Below are positions 8,794 through 17,280 of a stretch of 64,000 nucleotides of DNA, one piece after another. Source of the DNA: Sutterella sp. AM11-39 (lineage in GTDB: Bacteria > Pseudomonadota > Gammaproteobacteria > Burkholderiales > Burkholderiaceae_F); contig NZ_QRLV01000002.1 of the NCBI RefSeq assembly GCF_003472385.1, forward strand, positions 186,001 through 250,000, read 5' to 3'. Under the pieces are notes generated by a model. That model ran no database searches, was not told the DNA's origin, and saw only the letters and a program-made list of their open reading frames with translations. The position numbers and the translations under genes were made by a program. Every line of letters begins with the position of its first letter. Position 1 is the stretch's first letter.

Positions 8794-9348
8794 ATGATTG
8801 TCCGAATCTTTGCCGTCCTCGTTCTTCTGATTTATCCCTTTGCCGTCTGGCAGCTCCTTGAGCGCGGCATGATTGCGAGCGCGGCGCTTTTTCTGGCCGT
8901 CGCCGCCCTCTTGAGCGCCTGTATCAAACGTTCCCCCATCGGCTTTATATGCGTGGCCTGCGCTCTGGTTCTTGCGTTTTGCGCGGGCGTGCTCGACATG
9001 CAAAACGCGCTCAAGCTCTATCCCGTTTTCGTCAACGCCGCACTGTTTACTGTCTTTGCCGCTTCTCTCAGAGGCACTCCCATGGTGGAAACCTTTGCGC
9101 GACTTCGGCATAAAAATCTGCCCGCTCACGCCGTTGTCTACTGTCGCCGCGTCACCGTCGTGTGGTGCGTCTTTTTCATTGTCAACGGACTTGTCGCACT
9201 CGATTCGGCGATCTTTCGCAGCGACGCCTGGTGGGCCTTATACAATGGCGCTGTCAGCTACGTGCTGATCGCAATGCTTTTTGCCGCAGAATTCGCCGTG
9301 CGAATGTACGTACAGCGAAAACACGAAGCTTCCGGAGAAACGCCTTGA
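8794..9348 (+). CDS. apeG: APE-cluster integral membrane protein (COG4648 type), ApeG
   Basis: A 184-residue inner-membrane protein with about six hydrophobic segments. Small membrane proteins of this kind occur at the same place, between the ACPs and the AMP ligase, in APE clusters; the biochemical role is unknown. The stop codon overlaps the next gene's TTG start (TTGA). Identification rests mainly on position and membrane profile. Confidence 0.65.
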   Translation: MIVRIFAVLVLLIYPFAVWQLLERGMIASAALFLAVAALLSACIKRSPIGFICVACALVLAFCAGVLDMQNALKLYPVFVNAALFTVFAASLRGTPMVETFARLRHKNLPAHAVVYCRRVTVVWCVFFIVNGLVALDSAIFRSDAWWALYNGAVSYVLIAMLFAAEFAVRMYVQRKHEASGETP

Positions 9349-11078
9349 CTGACTGCTCCCGCGTGCTGCCAGAGGCAGCCGACGACAATCGTGCCTTTAC
9401 CGTTTCAGACGCCGGCGTACGCACGCGCCGCGACTTTGCGTTAGCGGCCGCCGGCTGGAAGGCTGCCGTGCAAGCCAGCGGCGCCAAAGCCGTGGCTCTC
9501 TATTTTTCCGACATCTTCGACTCCGCCGCTGCGCTTTTCGGCTGCTGGGCGGCAGGTGTTCGAGCCGTGCTGCCCGCAGATACGTCCGAAGCGCTTGTTG
9601 AACGATTGAAGGCCGAAGTGCAGGCTGTGGCAGGCGAATTTCCAGTCGGCTGCCCCATTGCTTCGCTCACCTGTCAGCAAGCAAGCGAACCGTGCCGCGA
9701 CGTCATCGATGCATCCAAGCCGCTCGTGGCTCTTTTCACGTCCGGCTCGACGGGCACGCCCACCATGGTGGTCAAACGCTTAAGCCAGCTTTTCTGTGAA
9801 ATCGAGAGCATCAATGCGCGCGGTCACGGCCAGGAAAAAGAACTCACCGAAAACACGGTGGTCTTCTCTACCGTGTCGCAGCAGCACATCTACGGACTGC
9901 TCTTTGCATTGCTGTGGCCGCTGCGTTCGGGCCGAGCCGTCTGGCACACCCGCATTCTCTATCCCGAAGAACTGCTCGGACACATCTGCAAGGTCAACGA
10001 AGCCGCTTGGATTGCCAGTCCCGCGCATTTAAACCGCCTGCCCGAGCATCCGCTCTGGGCAAAAGTGCGCCCGCTTTTGCGCGCCATCTACTCAAGCGGC
10101 GGCCCCTTAAGCGACGAAGGGCTTAAAACGACGCTTCTTCGCACCGGCATCGCTCCCGTCGAACTTCTCGGCAGTTCCGAATCCGGCGGTATCGCCTGGC
10201 GTAAGCGATCCGTTGAAGCCGACGGCCGCATCATCGGCACCGGATATCGTCCGCTTCCCGCCACGCAAATTCGGATTGAAAACTCGCTTTTGGTTATTAA
10301 AAGTCCGCAGCTCTCAACGAACGACTGGGAGACCACGGCCGACATGGTCTCGCTCAACGCCGACGGCGAAACGTTCACGCTGCTAGGCCGCGCCGATCGC
10401 ATCGTCAAGATCGAGGGTAAGCGCGTGTCGCTCAAAACGGTAGAAAACGCACTTCTAGCCACCGGGCTCGTTTCCGAAGTCAAGGCGTTCAGCCGCAAAA
10501 CCAACGCTCAGAGCACGGTCGAGCGCATCGCTGTTGCCGCCGTCACAACTCCCGAAGCAAGTCGCCTGATTCTGCGCGCAGGAAAGCGCGCCTTGGTCGA
10601 CACGCTGCGTGCGGAACTTCTCAAGCACATCGAACGCGTTTGTCTGCCGCGCCAGTGGCGTTTTACCTGGGCACTGCCGCAAAACGCACTCGGAAAGGCA
10701 ACAACGCAGGCCGCCGATATGCTCTTTTCGCATCAGGCACCGCAGGCTGTTCTGCTGGTAGCGTCCAATGCCGATGCCGCCGACATGGTGCTTTCGGTAC
10801 CCGCCGATTCTCCTTACTTTGAAGGTCACTTCCCGGAATTTGCTCTGCTCCCCGGTGTAGTGCAGGTACAGTGGGCTAAAGACATTGCGTGCCGGTATTG
10901 GAATCTTGAAGCCAACCTTCTCGGCGTGAAGGCGCTCAAATTCATGTCTCCGATTCGTCCCGACGACACCGTCATACTCAAGCTCTCCCGCAGCGCTGCC
11001 GGCGTCGCCTTCGTCTACCAAAAGCCCGACGGCAGTACGCTTTCGCGCGGTACGCTCGTGATGGAGACGGAGAAATGA
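9345..11078 (+). CDS. apeHI: APE adenylation enzyme fused to hotdog dehydratase (ApeH-ApeI)
   Basis: A 577-residue two-domain protein. Residues 1 to about 460 are an ANL-type AMP ligase: FTSGSTGTPTMVVKR is the phosphate-binding loop, GRADRIVKIEGKRVSL the hinge region, and NALGKATTQ holds the C-terminal lysine. It should activate the aryl acid starter and load it on an ACP. Residues about 480-577 are a FabZ/FabA-like hotdog (DSPYFEGHFPEFALLPGVVQ) matching ApeI, the partner of ApeP. The start is taken as TTG at 9345, with GGAG 8 nt before it and a TTGA overlap with apeG; the frame stays open further upstream only inside apeG. Confidence 0.82.
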   Translation: MTDCSRVLPEAADDNRAFTVSDAGVRTRRDFALAAAGWKAAVQASGAKAVALYFSDIFDSAAALFGCWAAGVRAVLPADTSEALVERLKAEVQAVAGEFPVGCPIASLTCQQASEPCRDVIDASKPLVALFTSGSTGTPTMVVKRLSQLFCEIESINARGHGQEKELTENTVVFSTVSQQHIYGLLFALLWPLRSGRAVWHTRILYPEELLGHICKVNEAAWIASPAHLNRLPEHPLWAKVRPLLRAIYSSGGPLSDEGLKTTLLRTGIAPVELLGSSESGGIAWRKRSVEADGRIIGTGYRPLPATQIRIENSLLVIKSPQLSTNDWETTADMVSLNADGETFTLLGRADRIVKIEGKRVSLKTVENALLATGLVSEVKAFSRKTNAQSTVERIAVAAVTTPEASRLILRAGKRALVDTLRAELLKHIERVCLPRQWRFTWALPQNALGKATTQAADMLFSHQAPQAVLLVASNADAADMVLSVPADSPYFEGHFPEFALLPGVVQVQWAKDIACRYWNLEANLLGVKALKFMSPIRPDDTVILKLSRSAAGVAFVYQKPDGSTLSRGTLVMETEK

Positions 11079-11806
11079 GCCTGAACACATTTCGCCCCGT
11101 AGCCCTGATTCCGGCCTACAACCATTATCAAGTCATTGACGAACTGCTCGATGCGCTGGAGGCTCTCGACTTACCCGTTATTCTCGTCGATGACGGCAGC
11201 AACGATCTATGCGCCCGCTCGCTGGACGTTTCTGCTGCATCGCATCGGAAGGCAAGTCTCGTGCGCCTTGCGAAAAACGGCGGCAAGGGAGCGGCGGTGA
11301 TTGCCGGACTATACGTTGCCGACAACATGAACTTCACGCACGCGATCCAAATTGACGCCGACGGGCAGCACGATCTCGCTGCCGTCACCGACTTTTTGGA
11401 TCAAGCTCGCCACAACCCGCAGGCACTTGTCTGCGGCTATCCCGTTTACGATCAGACGGTCCCCTTAGCTCGTCTTTGGGGTCGAGAACTCACCAACTTT
11501 TGGGTGCATGTCAACACGCGCTCGAAGGCGCTCAAAGATGCCATGTGCGGTTTTCGCGTCTATCCGATTGCGCAAACGCTACCCGTTTTGCCTTCCGTTA
11601 GGACTCGGCGCATGGATTTTGATCCCGACATCGCCGTTCGCCTGCTTTGGGCCGGTGTCCCGGTCATCAACCGACCGGTGCGCGTCACCTATCCCAAGGA
11701 CGGCATTTCTCACTTCCGAGGCTTCTCGGACAACATGCGCATCAGTCGCTTGCACGCTGGGCACTTCTGCACCATGCTGTTGCGCCGCATGGGACTGGCA
11801 AAGTAA
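11075..11806 (+). CDS. Family 2 glycosyltransferase of the APE cluster (ApeJ-like)
   Basis: A 243-residue GT-A fold enzyme. The nucleotide-sugar motifs are clear: LIPAYNHYQV, VDDGSNDL (residues 38-45) and the metal-binding DADGQH. It lacks a C-terminal membrane domain. In APE clusters a GT2 and an LpxL-like acyltransferase, often joined in one protein, are thought to attach the polyene to a carbohydrate/lipid anchor. Here they are two genes separated by 2 nt. The gene overlaps apeHI by 4 nt (ATGA). Confidence 0.8.
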   Translation: MSLNTFRPVALIPAYNHYQVIDELLDALEALDLPVILVDDGSNDLCARSLDVSAASHRKASLVRLAKNGGKGAAVIAGLYVADNMNFTHAIQIDADGQHDLAAVTDFLDQARHNPQALVCGYPVYDQTVPLARLWGRELTNFWVHVNTRSKALKDAMCGFRVYPIAQTLPVLPSVRTRRMDFDPDIAVRLLWAGVPVINRPVRVTYPKDGISHFRGFSDNMRISRLHAGHFCTMLLRRMGLAK

Positions 11807-11808
11807 CC

Positions 11809-12831
11809 ATGGCTGCCAAGCATTGGTCCGAAACACAGGAAAAGACGAACACGGCAGGCATTTCGCTGCTTCTTACCGTTTTTCGCCTCGGCGGACGCAC
11901 GCTTTTTCACCTCAGTCTGTGGCCCGTCATCGTTTTTTACTGGCTCGTGAGTCCCACGGCGCGACGCGCAAGCCGACTCTATCTTGATCACGTCGCGCGC
12001 ACAAAAAAAGAACCGCGTCCGAGCTGTTTGGCGACACTCAAGCACATCTGGCGCTTTGCCGACACGATTCTCGACAAACTGCTGGCTGTCTCGGGCTTTT
12101 TTACTGCAAAAGACCTAGCTGTTGAAGGCGTCCCCGAACTCCTCGCCGACCCCAGAGGAGCAATCATCATCACAGCACACACTGGCTGTCAGGAGCTCTG
12201 TCAATTCATCGGCGAAACTGAACTGGAAAAAAGCGAAGCCACCAAAAATCGTTTAGTCTACGTGCTCACGCATACAGCACACGCTGCGCGTTTTACCGAA
12301 GTTGTCTCCAAACTCAATCCTAAATTTGCCGTACGTCATCTTCAGGTGACCGATGTGGGCCCTCAGACGGCCGTACAAATGTCTGAAATCATCGAAGCCG
12401 GTCATTGGATCGTGATCGTCGCTGACCGCACTCCGATCGGTTCTTCAGCCTGCGTACGCGTTCCCTTTTTGGGAGAAGAAGCCCCCTTGGCGCTCGGCCC
12501 GTTTCTGCTCGCCACACTTCTGAAATGTTCGGCCTGGAGCATGATCTGCACACGGGAAACGGAACCTCAAAGCGCGGCGCGCTACCGCGTCTCGTTTACG
12601 CGCATCTACGACGGCGTCCCTGTTGCTCGTGCCAAACGCTCGCAAACGCTTTCGGCCATGGCCAATGCCTGGGTACGGACGCTGGAATCCCGACTTTTAA
12701 AAAGTCCCTACGACTGGTTCAACTTCTTTGACTTCTGGCATCCTGCGCAAAGTCGACTGGCGCAGAAAAGTCGACGTCCTCAGGCACAGCAAAACCAATC
12801 AACTGCAAACAACGCCGACCTTTCCGAGTAA
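11809..12831 (+). CDS. LpxL/HtrB-like acyltransferase of the APE cluster
   Basis: A 340-residue protein of the lipid A acyltransferase superfamily. A hydrophobic N-terminal segment (residues 20-48) is followed by HTGCQELCQF, where the usual HX4D/E is seen as His-Thr-Gly-Cys-Gln-Glu, and by VADRTPIGSS. It likely transfers the acyl or polyene chain to a glycolipid anchor at the inner membrane. The ATG at 11809 follows the glycosyltransferase stop by 2 nt; an upstream in-frame extension lies within that gene and is rejected. This is the last gene of the main APE operon. Confidence 0.75.
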   Translation: MAAKHWSETQEKTNTAGISLLLTVFRLGGRTLFHLSLWPVIVFYWLVSPTARRASRLYLDHVARTKKEPRPSCLATLKHIWRFADTILDKLLAVSGFFTAKDLAVEGVPELLADPRGAIIITAHTGCQELCQFIGETELEKSEATKNRLVYVLTHTAHAARFTEVVSKLNPKFAVRHLQVTDVGPQTAVQMSEIIEAGHWIVIVADRTPIGSSACVRVPFLGEEAPLALGPFLLATLLKCSAWSMICTRETEPQSAARYRVSFTRIYDGVPVARAKRSQTLSAMANAWVRTLESRLLKSPYDWFNFFDFWHPAQSRLAQKSRRPQAQQNQSTANNADLSE

Positions 12832-12893
12832 ATTCACCTCTCACTGACACATGCGGAATTCCGCGGCCTTTCGTTAAAATGGGCGGCGAGCTT

Positions 12894-12934
12894 AAAGCGC
12901 GAATTTTCACCGGCTCCAAGCCGTCGCGCTTTTG
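12894..12934 (+). terminator. Hairpin between the APE operon and rfaE1 (terminator or attenuator)
   Basis: The arms AAAGCGCGA (12894-12902) and TCGCGCTTT (12924-12932) pair perfectly, with an inner stem CGGCT/AGCCG, and a short T-rich stretch follows. It can end the APE transcript. A weak -10-like TAAAAT at 12875-12880 lies upstream, so if the rfaE1 promoter is there the hairpin would instead lie in the rfaE1 leader, 18 nt before its start codon. Confidence 0.6.
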
Positions 12935-12952
12935 ATATTTGAAAGGAAATTC

Positions 12953-13885
12953 ATGGATTCATCCGTTCTTGCCGACAAACGCGTTCTCGTGGTCGGCGAC
13001 TGCATGCTCGATCAGTATTGGTTTGGCGACGCCGAGCGCATTTCTCCCGAAGCGCCGGTTCCCGTTGTGCGAGTACTGCGCACCGACGCCCGTTTGGGCG
13101 GCGCCGCCAATGTCGCGCTCAACATCACCACACTCGGCGCCAAAGCTTCTCTTATGAGCGTTGCCGGAGAGGATGAAGCCGGCCACACGCTACGTTCGCT
13201 TCTGGAAGCTTCCGGCATTGAATCGCTGCTTCAGACCGATCCTTCGATCAAAACGACCGTCAAGCTGCGCATCATTGCGCGCCAGCAACAGATGTTGCGC
13301 GCCGACTTTGAAGACGCGCCAACGCGAGAAGTTCTGGCAGCCATTCTCGGTTCGTTCAACGAGCAGGTCGAACGCGCCGATGCCGTGGTTCTCTCCGACT
13401 ACGGCAAGGGCGGCCTCAATCACATTCGCCAGATGATCGAACACGCCCGTCAAGTCGGCGTCCCCGTTTTGATTGATCCCAAGGGAAGCGACTATAGCCG
13501 CTACAAGGGCGCCACGCTCATCACGCCCAACCGAGCGGAACTCGCTATGGTCACCGGCAGTTGGTCGTCTGAAGAAGAATTGCGCAACAAGGCACAGCGC
13601 CTGCGCGAAGAGCTCGACCTAAAGGCTCTGCTTCTGACCCGCAGCGAAGAAGGCATGACGCTTTACTCGGCCGACGGTGAACTCACCGTTCCCGCCCAGG
13701 CGCGCGAAGTGTTCGACGTCTCGGGCGCCGGCGACACCGTGATTGCCGTCACGGCCGCCATGCTTGCCGCAGGTGCCGACCTACAGGAAGCCGTTCGCAT
13801 CGCCAACCGCGCCGGCGGCATTGTCGTGGGCAAGCTCGGCACCGCTTCCGTGAGCTACAAAGAACTTTTCGAAGGGGAACACTAA
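12953..13885 (+). CDS. rfaE1: D-glycero-beta-D-manno-heptose-7-phosphate kinase
   Basis: A 310-residue ribokinase-fold (PfkB) enzyme. It phosphorylates heptose-7-phosphate to the 1,7-bisphosphate in the ADP-heptose pathway for LPS inner core. It shows [11 protein letters not shown] near the substrate site and the PfkB signature [13 protein letters not shown] with the catalytic Asp. It ends after the kinase domain, so the adenylyltransferase half of HldE is absent; Burkholderiales usually carry that as a separate rfaE2, not found in this window. The ATG at 12953 follows AAAGGAA and is preferred over an in-frame TTG seven codons upstream. Its stop overlaps hldD by one base. Confidence 0.93.
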   Translation: MDSSVLADKRVLVVGDCMLDQYWFGDAERISPEAPVPVVRVLRTDARLGGAANVALNITTLGAKASLMSVAGEDEAGHTLRSLLEASGIESLLQTDPSIKTTVKLRIIARQQQMLRADFEDAPTREVLAAILGSFNEQVERADAVVLSDYGKGGLNHIRQMIEHARQVGVPVLIDPKGSDYSRYKGATLITPNRAELAMVTGSWSSEEELRNKAQRLREELDLKALLLTRSEEGMTLYSADGELTVPAQAREVFDVSGAGDTVIAVTAAMLAAGADLQEAVRIANRAGGIVVGKLGTASVSYKELFEGEH

Positions 13886-14880
13886 TGTCCATTCTGGTTA
13901 CCGGCGCGGCCGGCTTCATCGGCTGCAACAACGTGCTCGAACTCAACCGCCGCGGCTATAAGGACGTCATTGCCGTAGACAATCTCACCAAGAGCGAAAA
14001 GTTTCTGAATCTGGCCAAATGCTCGATCAGCGACTATTTCGACAAGAACGACTTCATCGAACGCGTTCGCCGCGATGAGCTGCCCGTTCCCGAAGTGATC
14101 TTTCATCAGGGTGCCTGCTCGGACACGATGGAAACCGACGGCCGCTACATGATGGAGAACAACTACCGCTACACGCTCGACCTCTTTAACTGGGCTCAGA
14201 AGCACCGCGTTCCTTTCATCTACGCGAGTTCCGCGGCCACGTACGGCGCCTCGCAGGTTTTCGTCGAGGACGTCGCCTACGAAGGTCCGCTTAACGTCTA
14301 CGGCTACTCGAAGTACTTGTTCGATCAGGTGCTGCGCGCCAACATGAAGTCGCTTACGGCTCCCGTCGCCGGCATGCGTTATTTCAATGTCTACGGTCCG
14401 CACGAACAGCACAAGGGCCGCATGGCCTCCGTTGCCTTTCACCAGTATTTCCAGTTCAAGAAAGAAGGGCGCGTCAAGCTCTTTGAAGGCTGCCTCGGCT
14501 ACGGCAACGGCTGCCAGATGCGCGACTTCGTCTTTGTCGAAGACGTCATCGACATCGCCATGTACTTCATGACGGCGGGCAAATCGGGCATCTTCAACTG
14601 CGGCTCAGGCCGCGCTCAGCCCTTCAACGACGTGGCCCTTACGGTGGTCAATTCGCTTTCGGGCACTGACTATACGCTTGAGGAAGCCGTTTCCAAGGGA
14701 CTGATCGAATATATTCCCTTCCCCGAAGCTCTTAAGGGCAAGTATCAGGCTTACACCCAAGCGGATCTCACCAACCTGCGCGCAGCGGGTTATGAAGGCG
14801 AACTGCACACCGTGCAGCAGGGTACGGCCAAGTACATGCAGTATCTGAGCGAAACCTATCCCACGGGAGAGCGTGCCTGA
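13885..14880 (+). CDS. hldD: ADP-L-glycero-D-manno-heptose 6-epimerase
   Basis: A 331-residue extended SDR enzyme that inverts C6 of ADP-heptose, the last step before the sugar is used in LPS core. The NADP-binding motif GAAGFIG is at residues 7-13. The [10 protein letters not shown] segment holds the catalytic Tyr-x3-Lys, and [18 protein letters not shown] is typical of HldD. The start overlaps the rfaE1 stop (TAATG) and gmhB starts 2 nt after it, so three steps of one pathway are co-translated. Confidence 0.96.
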   Translation: MSILVTGAAGFIGCNNVLELNRRGYKDVIAVDNLTKSEKFLNLAKCSISDYFDKNDFIERVRRDELPVPEVIFHQGACSDTMETDGRYMMENNYRYTLDLFNWAQKHRVPFIYASSAATYGASQVFVEDVAYEGPLNVYGYSKYLFDQVLRANMKSLTAPVAGMRYFNVYGPHEQHKGRMASVAFHQYFQFKKEGRVKLFEGCLGYGNGCQMRDFVFVEDVIDIAMYFMTAGKSGIFNCGSGRAQPFNDVALTVVNSLSGTDYTLEEAVSKGLIEYIPFPEALKGKYQAYTQADLTNLRAAGYEGELHTVQQGTAKYMQYLSETYPTGERA

Positions 14881-14882
14881 CG

Positions 14883-15431
14883 ATGCGCAAAGCCGCTTTT
14901 CTCGATCGCGACGGCGTGATCAACATCGATCACGCCTACGTGTGCCGTCGCGAGGATTTCGAGTGGGTTGAAGGTGTTTTGGACGCCGCTCGCAAGCTTT
15001 ACGAAGCGGGCTACGCGCTCGTGGTCGTGACCAACCAGTCGGGCATCGGCCGCGGCTACTACACGGAGACCGATTTCGAGGCGCTCAACGTCTACATGTG
15101 TCGGATGTTTGAGGAAGCAGGAGCCCCTTTGGCCGGCATCTACTTCTGCCCGCACCATCCGGAAAAAGCGCTCGGCCAATACAAGGTCGCTTGTACCTGC
15201 CGCAAGCCTCAGCCCGGCATGATTCTGCGAGCCGCCGAAGAGATGGCCATCGATCTGTCGCAAAGCATTCTATTCGGCGACAAGGAAAGCGACATGAAGG
15301 CCGCGCAGGCCGCAGGCATTCCCCGCCGCATTCTGCTCGGCAAGGACGGTCTTGAAGCACCGCAAACAACCGATGCCGGCACCGGCGTCTCCCGTTCGCT
15401 TGCCACGGCGGTGGCCGAACTCGGCCTCTGA
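14883..15431 (+). CDS. gmhB: D-glycero-beta-D-manno-heptose 1,7-bisphosphate 7-phosphatase
   Basis: A 182-residue HAD-superfamily phosphatase. FLDRDGVIN carries the nucleophile and acid/base aspartates, TNQSGIGRGYY is motif II, and CPHHPEKAL with ACTCRKP supplies the Cys/His zinc site typical of GmhB. It dephosphorylates the rfaE1 product before nucleotide transfer. It completes a tight three-gene heptose operon that ends at the terminator at 15455-15491. Confidence 0.94.
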   Translation: MRKAAFLDRDGVINIDHAYVCRREDFEWVEGVLDAARKLYEAGYALVVVTNQSGIGRGYYTETDFEALNVYMCRMFEEAGAPLAGIYFCPHHPEKALGQYKVACTCRKPQPGMILRAAEEMAIDLSQSILFGDKESDMKAAQAAGIPRRILLGKDGLEAPQTTDAGTGVSRSLATAVAELGL

Positions 15432-15454
15432 GTCTTTCCGCAGTCCGCTTGAAC

Positions 15455-15491
15455 AAACGGCAGAGCCGCCCGAAAAGCTGCTCTGCCGTTT
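15455..15491. terminator. Bidirectional terminator between gmhB and terC
   Basis: A perfect 12-bp inverted repeat (AAACGGCAGAGC / GCTCTGCCGTTT) separated by 13 nt, with T-rich flank on the plus side. It lies between convergent genes and can serve both. Confidence 0.75.
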
Positions 15492-15513
15492 TGCTTAGAG
15501 TGCTTATTGCCTC

Positions 15514-16263
15514 TTAGGACGTCGTACCACCGCCCACCTGATGCGCCGGACGTCCCTTGGCTCTTTCCTTGGCGCGTCGGGCAAAGATCCAGCCCAACAG
15601 CACCACCAGAATGGCACCGACCACCGCGGCAGGATAGTGATAGGCCGCCGCATCCGGGAAGTGCTTGACAACAAAGCCGTCGGAAGTCACCAGACCGCCG
15701 CCGATCCAGCCCAACAGACCGCCGCCGATCCACACGATCACGGGGAAGCGATCAAGCAGTCGAAGAACGATCTGGCTGCCGAACACAATAAAGGGCACGG
15801 AAACCAGAAGACCGAAGATCACCAACATCGTCTGATGGTCATCGTGAGCCTGCTGAGCGGCGCCCGCAATGGCAATCACGTTGTCGAGACTCATCACGAA
15901 GTCGGCCACAATAATCGTCTTAATAGCCCCCAAGAGCTTGGCCGAGCCCTCAATCTTTTCGCTTTCGTGTTCGTCTTCAGGCACCAAAAGCTTGACACCG
16001 ATCCACACGAGAAGCGCCGCACCCACCATCTTTAGGAAGGGCAGATCGAGCAGCATGACGGCAAACGTGATGAGGATCACGCGCAGCGCAATCGCGCCGA
16101 ACGTACCCCAAAACACGCCCTTCAGGCGCTGTTCGTGCGGCAGATTGCGGCAAGCGAGCGCAATAACGACCGCATTGTCGCCGCCGAGGAGAATGTCGAT
16201 CATGATGATCTGACCGACGGCACCCCAATGAAGATTAACCAATAGATCCCACAGCCATTCCAT
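15514..16263 (-). CDS. TerC-family integral membrane protein (YjbE-like)
   Basis: A 249-residue inner-membrane protein with about seven hydrophobic helices. The family motifs DILLGGDNAVVIALA (residues 24-38) and a second acidic membrane motif near residues 122-135 (ADFVMSLDNVIAIA) carry the conserved Asp/Asn pairs of TerC proteins. Relatives export manganese or load it onto secreted proteins, or act in tellurite resistance; the substrate here is not shown. AGGAG precedes the ATG. I looked upstream for a yybP-ykoY manganese riboswitch and saw none. The gene appears monocistronic. Confidence 0.85.
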   Translation of the reverse strand: MEWLWDLLVNLHWGAVGQIIMIDILLGGDNAVVIALACRNLPHEQRLKGVFWGTFGAIALRVILITFAVMLLDLPFLKMVGAALLVWIGVKLLVPEDEHESEKIEGSAKLLGAIKTIIVADFVMSLDNVIAIAGAAQQAHDDHQTMLVIFGLLVSVPFIVFGSQIVLRLLDRFPVIVWIGGGLLGWIGGGLVTSDGFVVKHFPDAAAYHYPAAVVGAILVVLLGWIFARRAKERAKGRPAHQVGGGTTS

Positions 16264-16401
16264 GGTGGAAATTGCTCCTGATTTTTTGATTTACGGATGT
16301 TGTGCGCAGACCGGCTCACATCGGATCGGCGCGCCAAGTTTGCTTATCCTATCTCAACAAAATTAGCCTTGTCTTTGTTTGTGCGGGCTTTTGCGGGTTT
16401 T

Positions 16402-17280
16402 TCAGAGGACGGAGGCAAGCAGTTTGCCAATTTCCGACGGATCTCTCGTTGTACGGATACCGCAATCGTTGAGGACTCGGATCTTTTCTTCGGCCGTTCC
16501 TCGGCCCGCGTCAATGATGGCACCTGCATGCCCCATGCGCTTACCGACCGGGGCCGTCACACCGGCAATGAAGCCAACAACGGGCTTGGTCATGTTGTCG
16601 CGTGCCCACTGCGCCGCAATTTCCTCGTCGCTACCACCGATCTCACCGATCATGACCACTGCGTCTGTTTCCGGATCCTCATTAAAGAGTTTGAGCACAT
16701 CGACGTGCTTTAAACCGTTGACCGGATCACCTCCGATACCCACGGCCGTCGACTGGCCCAGTCCAAGGTCGGTAAGCTGCGCCACTGCTTCGTACGTAAG
16801 CGTGCCGGAGCGGCTTACCACACCAATGCGGCCCTTGCGGCAAATATGCCCTGGCATGATGCCGATCTTCATTTCTTCGGGCGTGATCAGACCCGGGCAG
16901 TTCGGCCCCAGCAGAAGCGTCTTACTGCCGAGTTCGCGCATACGGCTTTTCACGCGAAGCATATCAAGCACCGGAATGCCTTCCGTGATGCAAACGACCA
17001 GATCAAGCTCAGCTTCCACAGCTTCAAGAATCGCTGCAGCTGCGCCCGCCGGCGGCACGTAAATCACGGACGCATTGGCGCCGGTGGCGGCTTTAGCCTC
17101 GGCAACCGTGCCGTAGATCGGAATGCCGTCCATATCGGTGCCCGCCTTGCGGGGATTGACGCCGGCCACAAAGTTGTCGGGGTTGGCGTAGGCGCGACAG
17201 GCTCGAGTGTGAAATGCCCCCGTCTTGCCGGTCATGCCCTGCGTGATCACGCGCGTGGAGCTGTTGACAAGAATGCTCAT
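16402..17280 (-). CDS. sucD: Succinyl-CoA ligase, alpha subunit
   Basis: A 292-residue subunit with a CoA-binding Rossmann domain ([14 protein letters not shown], residues 13-25) and ligase domain. The phosphohistidine is in [12 protein letters not shown] at about His251, and [16 protein letters not shown] is conserved. With SucC it converts succinyl-CoA to succinate with nucleotide triphosphate formation in the TCA cycle. It overlaps the sucC stop by 4 nt and is the second gene of the pair. No 2-oxoglutarate dehydrogenase genes are adjacent. Confidence 0.96.
   Translation of the reverse strand: MSILVNSSTRVITQGMTGKTGAFHTRACRAYANPDNFVAGVNPRKAGTDMDGIPIYGTVAEAKAATGANASVIYVPPAGAAAAILEAVEAELDLVVCITEGIPVLDMLRVKSRMRELGSKTLLLGPNCPGLITPEEMKIGIMPGHICRKGRIGVVSRSGTLTYEAVAQLTDLGLGQSTAVGIGGDPVNGLKHVDVLKLFNEDPETDAVVMIGEIGGSDEEIAAQWARDNMTKPVVGFIAGVTAPVGKRMGHAGAIIDAGRGTAEEKIRVLNDCGIRTTRDPSEIGKLLASVL

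Noticed and set aside
16264..16401. Possible yybP-ykoY manganese riboswitch upstream of terC.
   Set aside because: The conserved core of that riboswitch is not recognisable in the 138-nt region.
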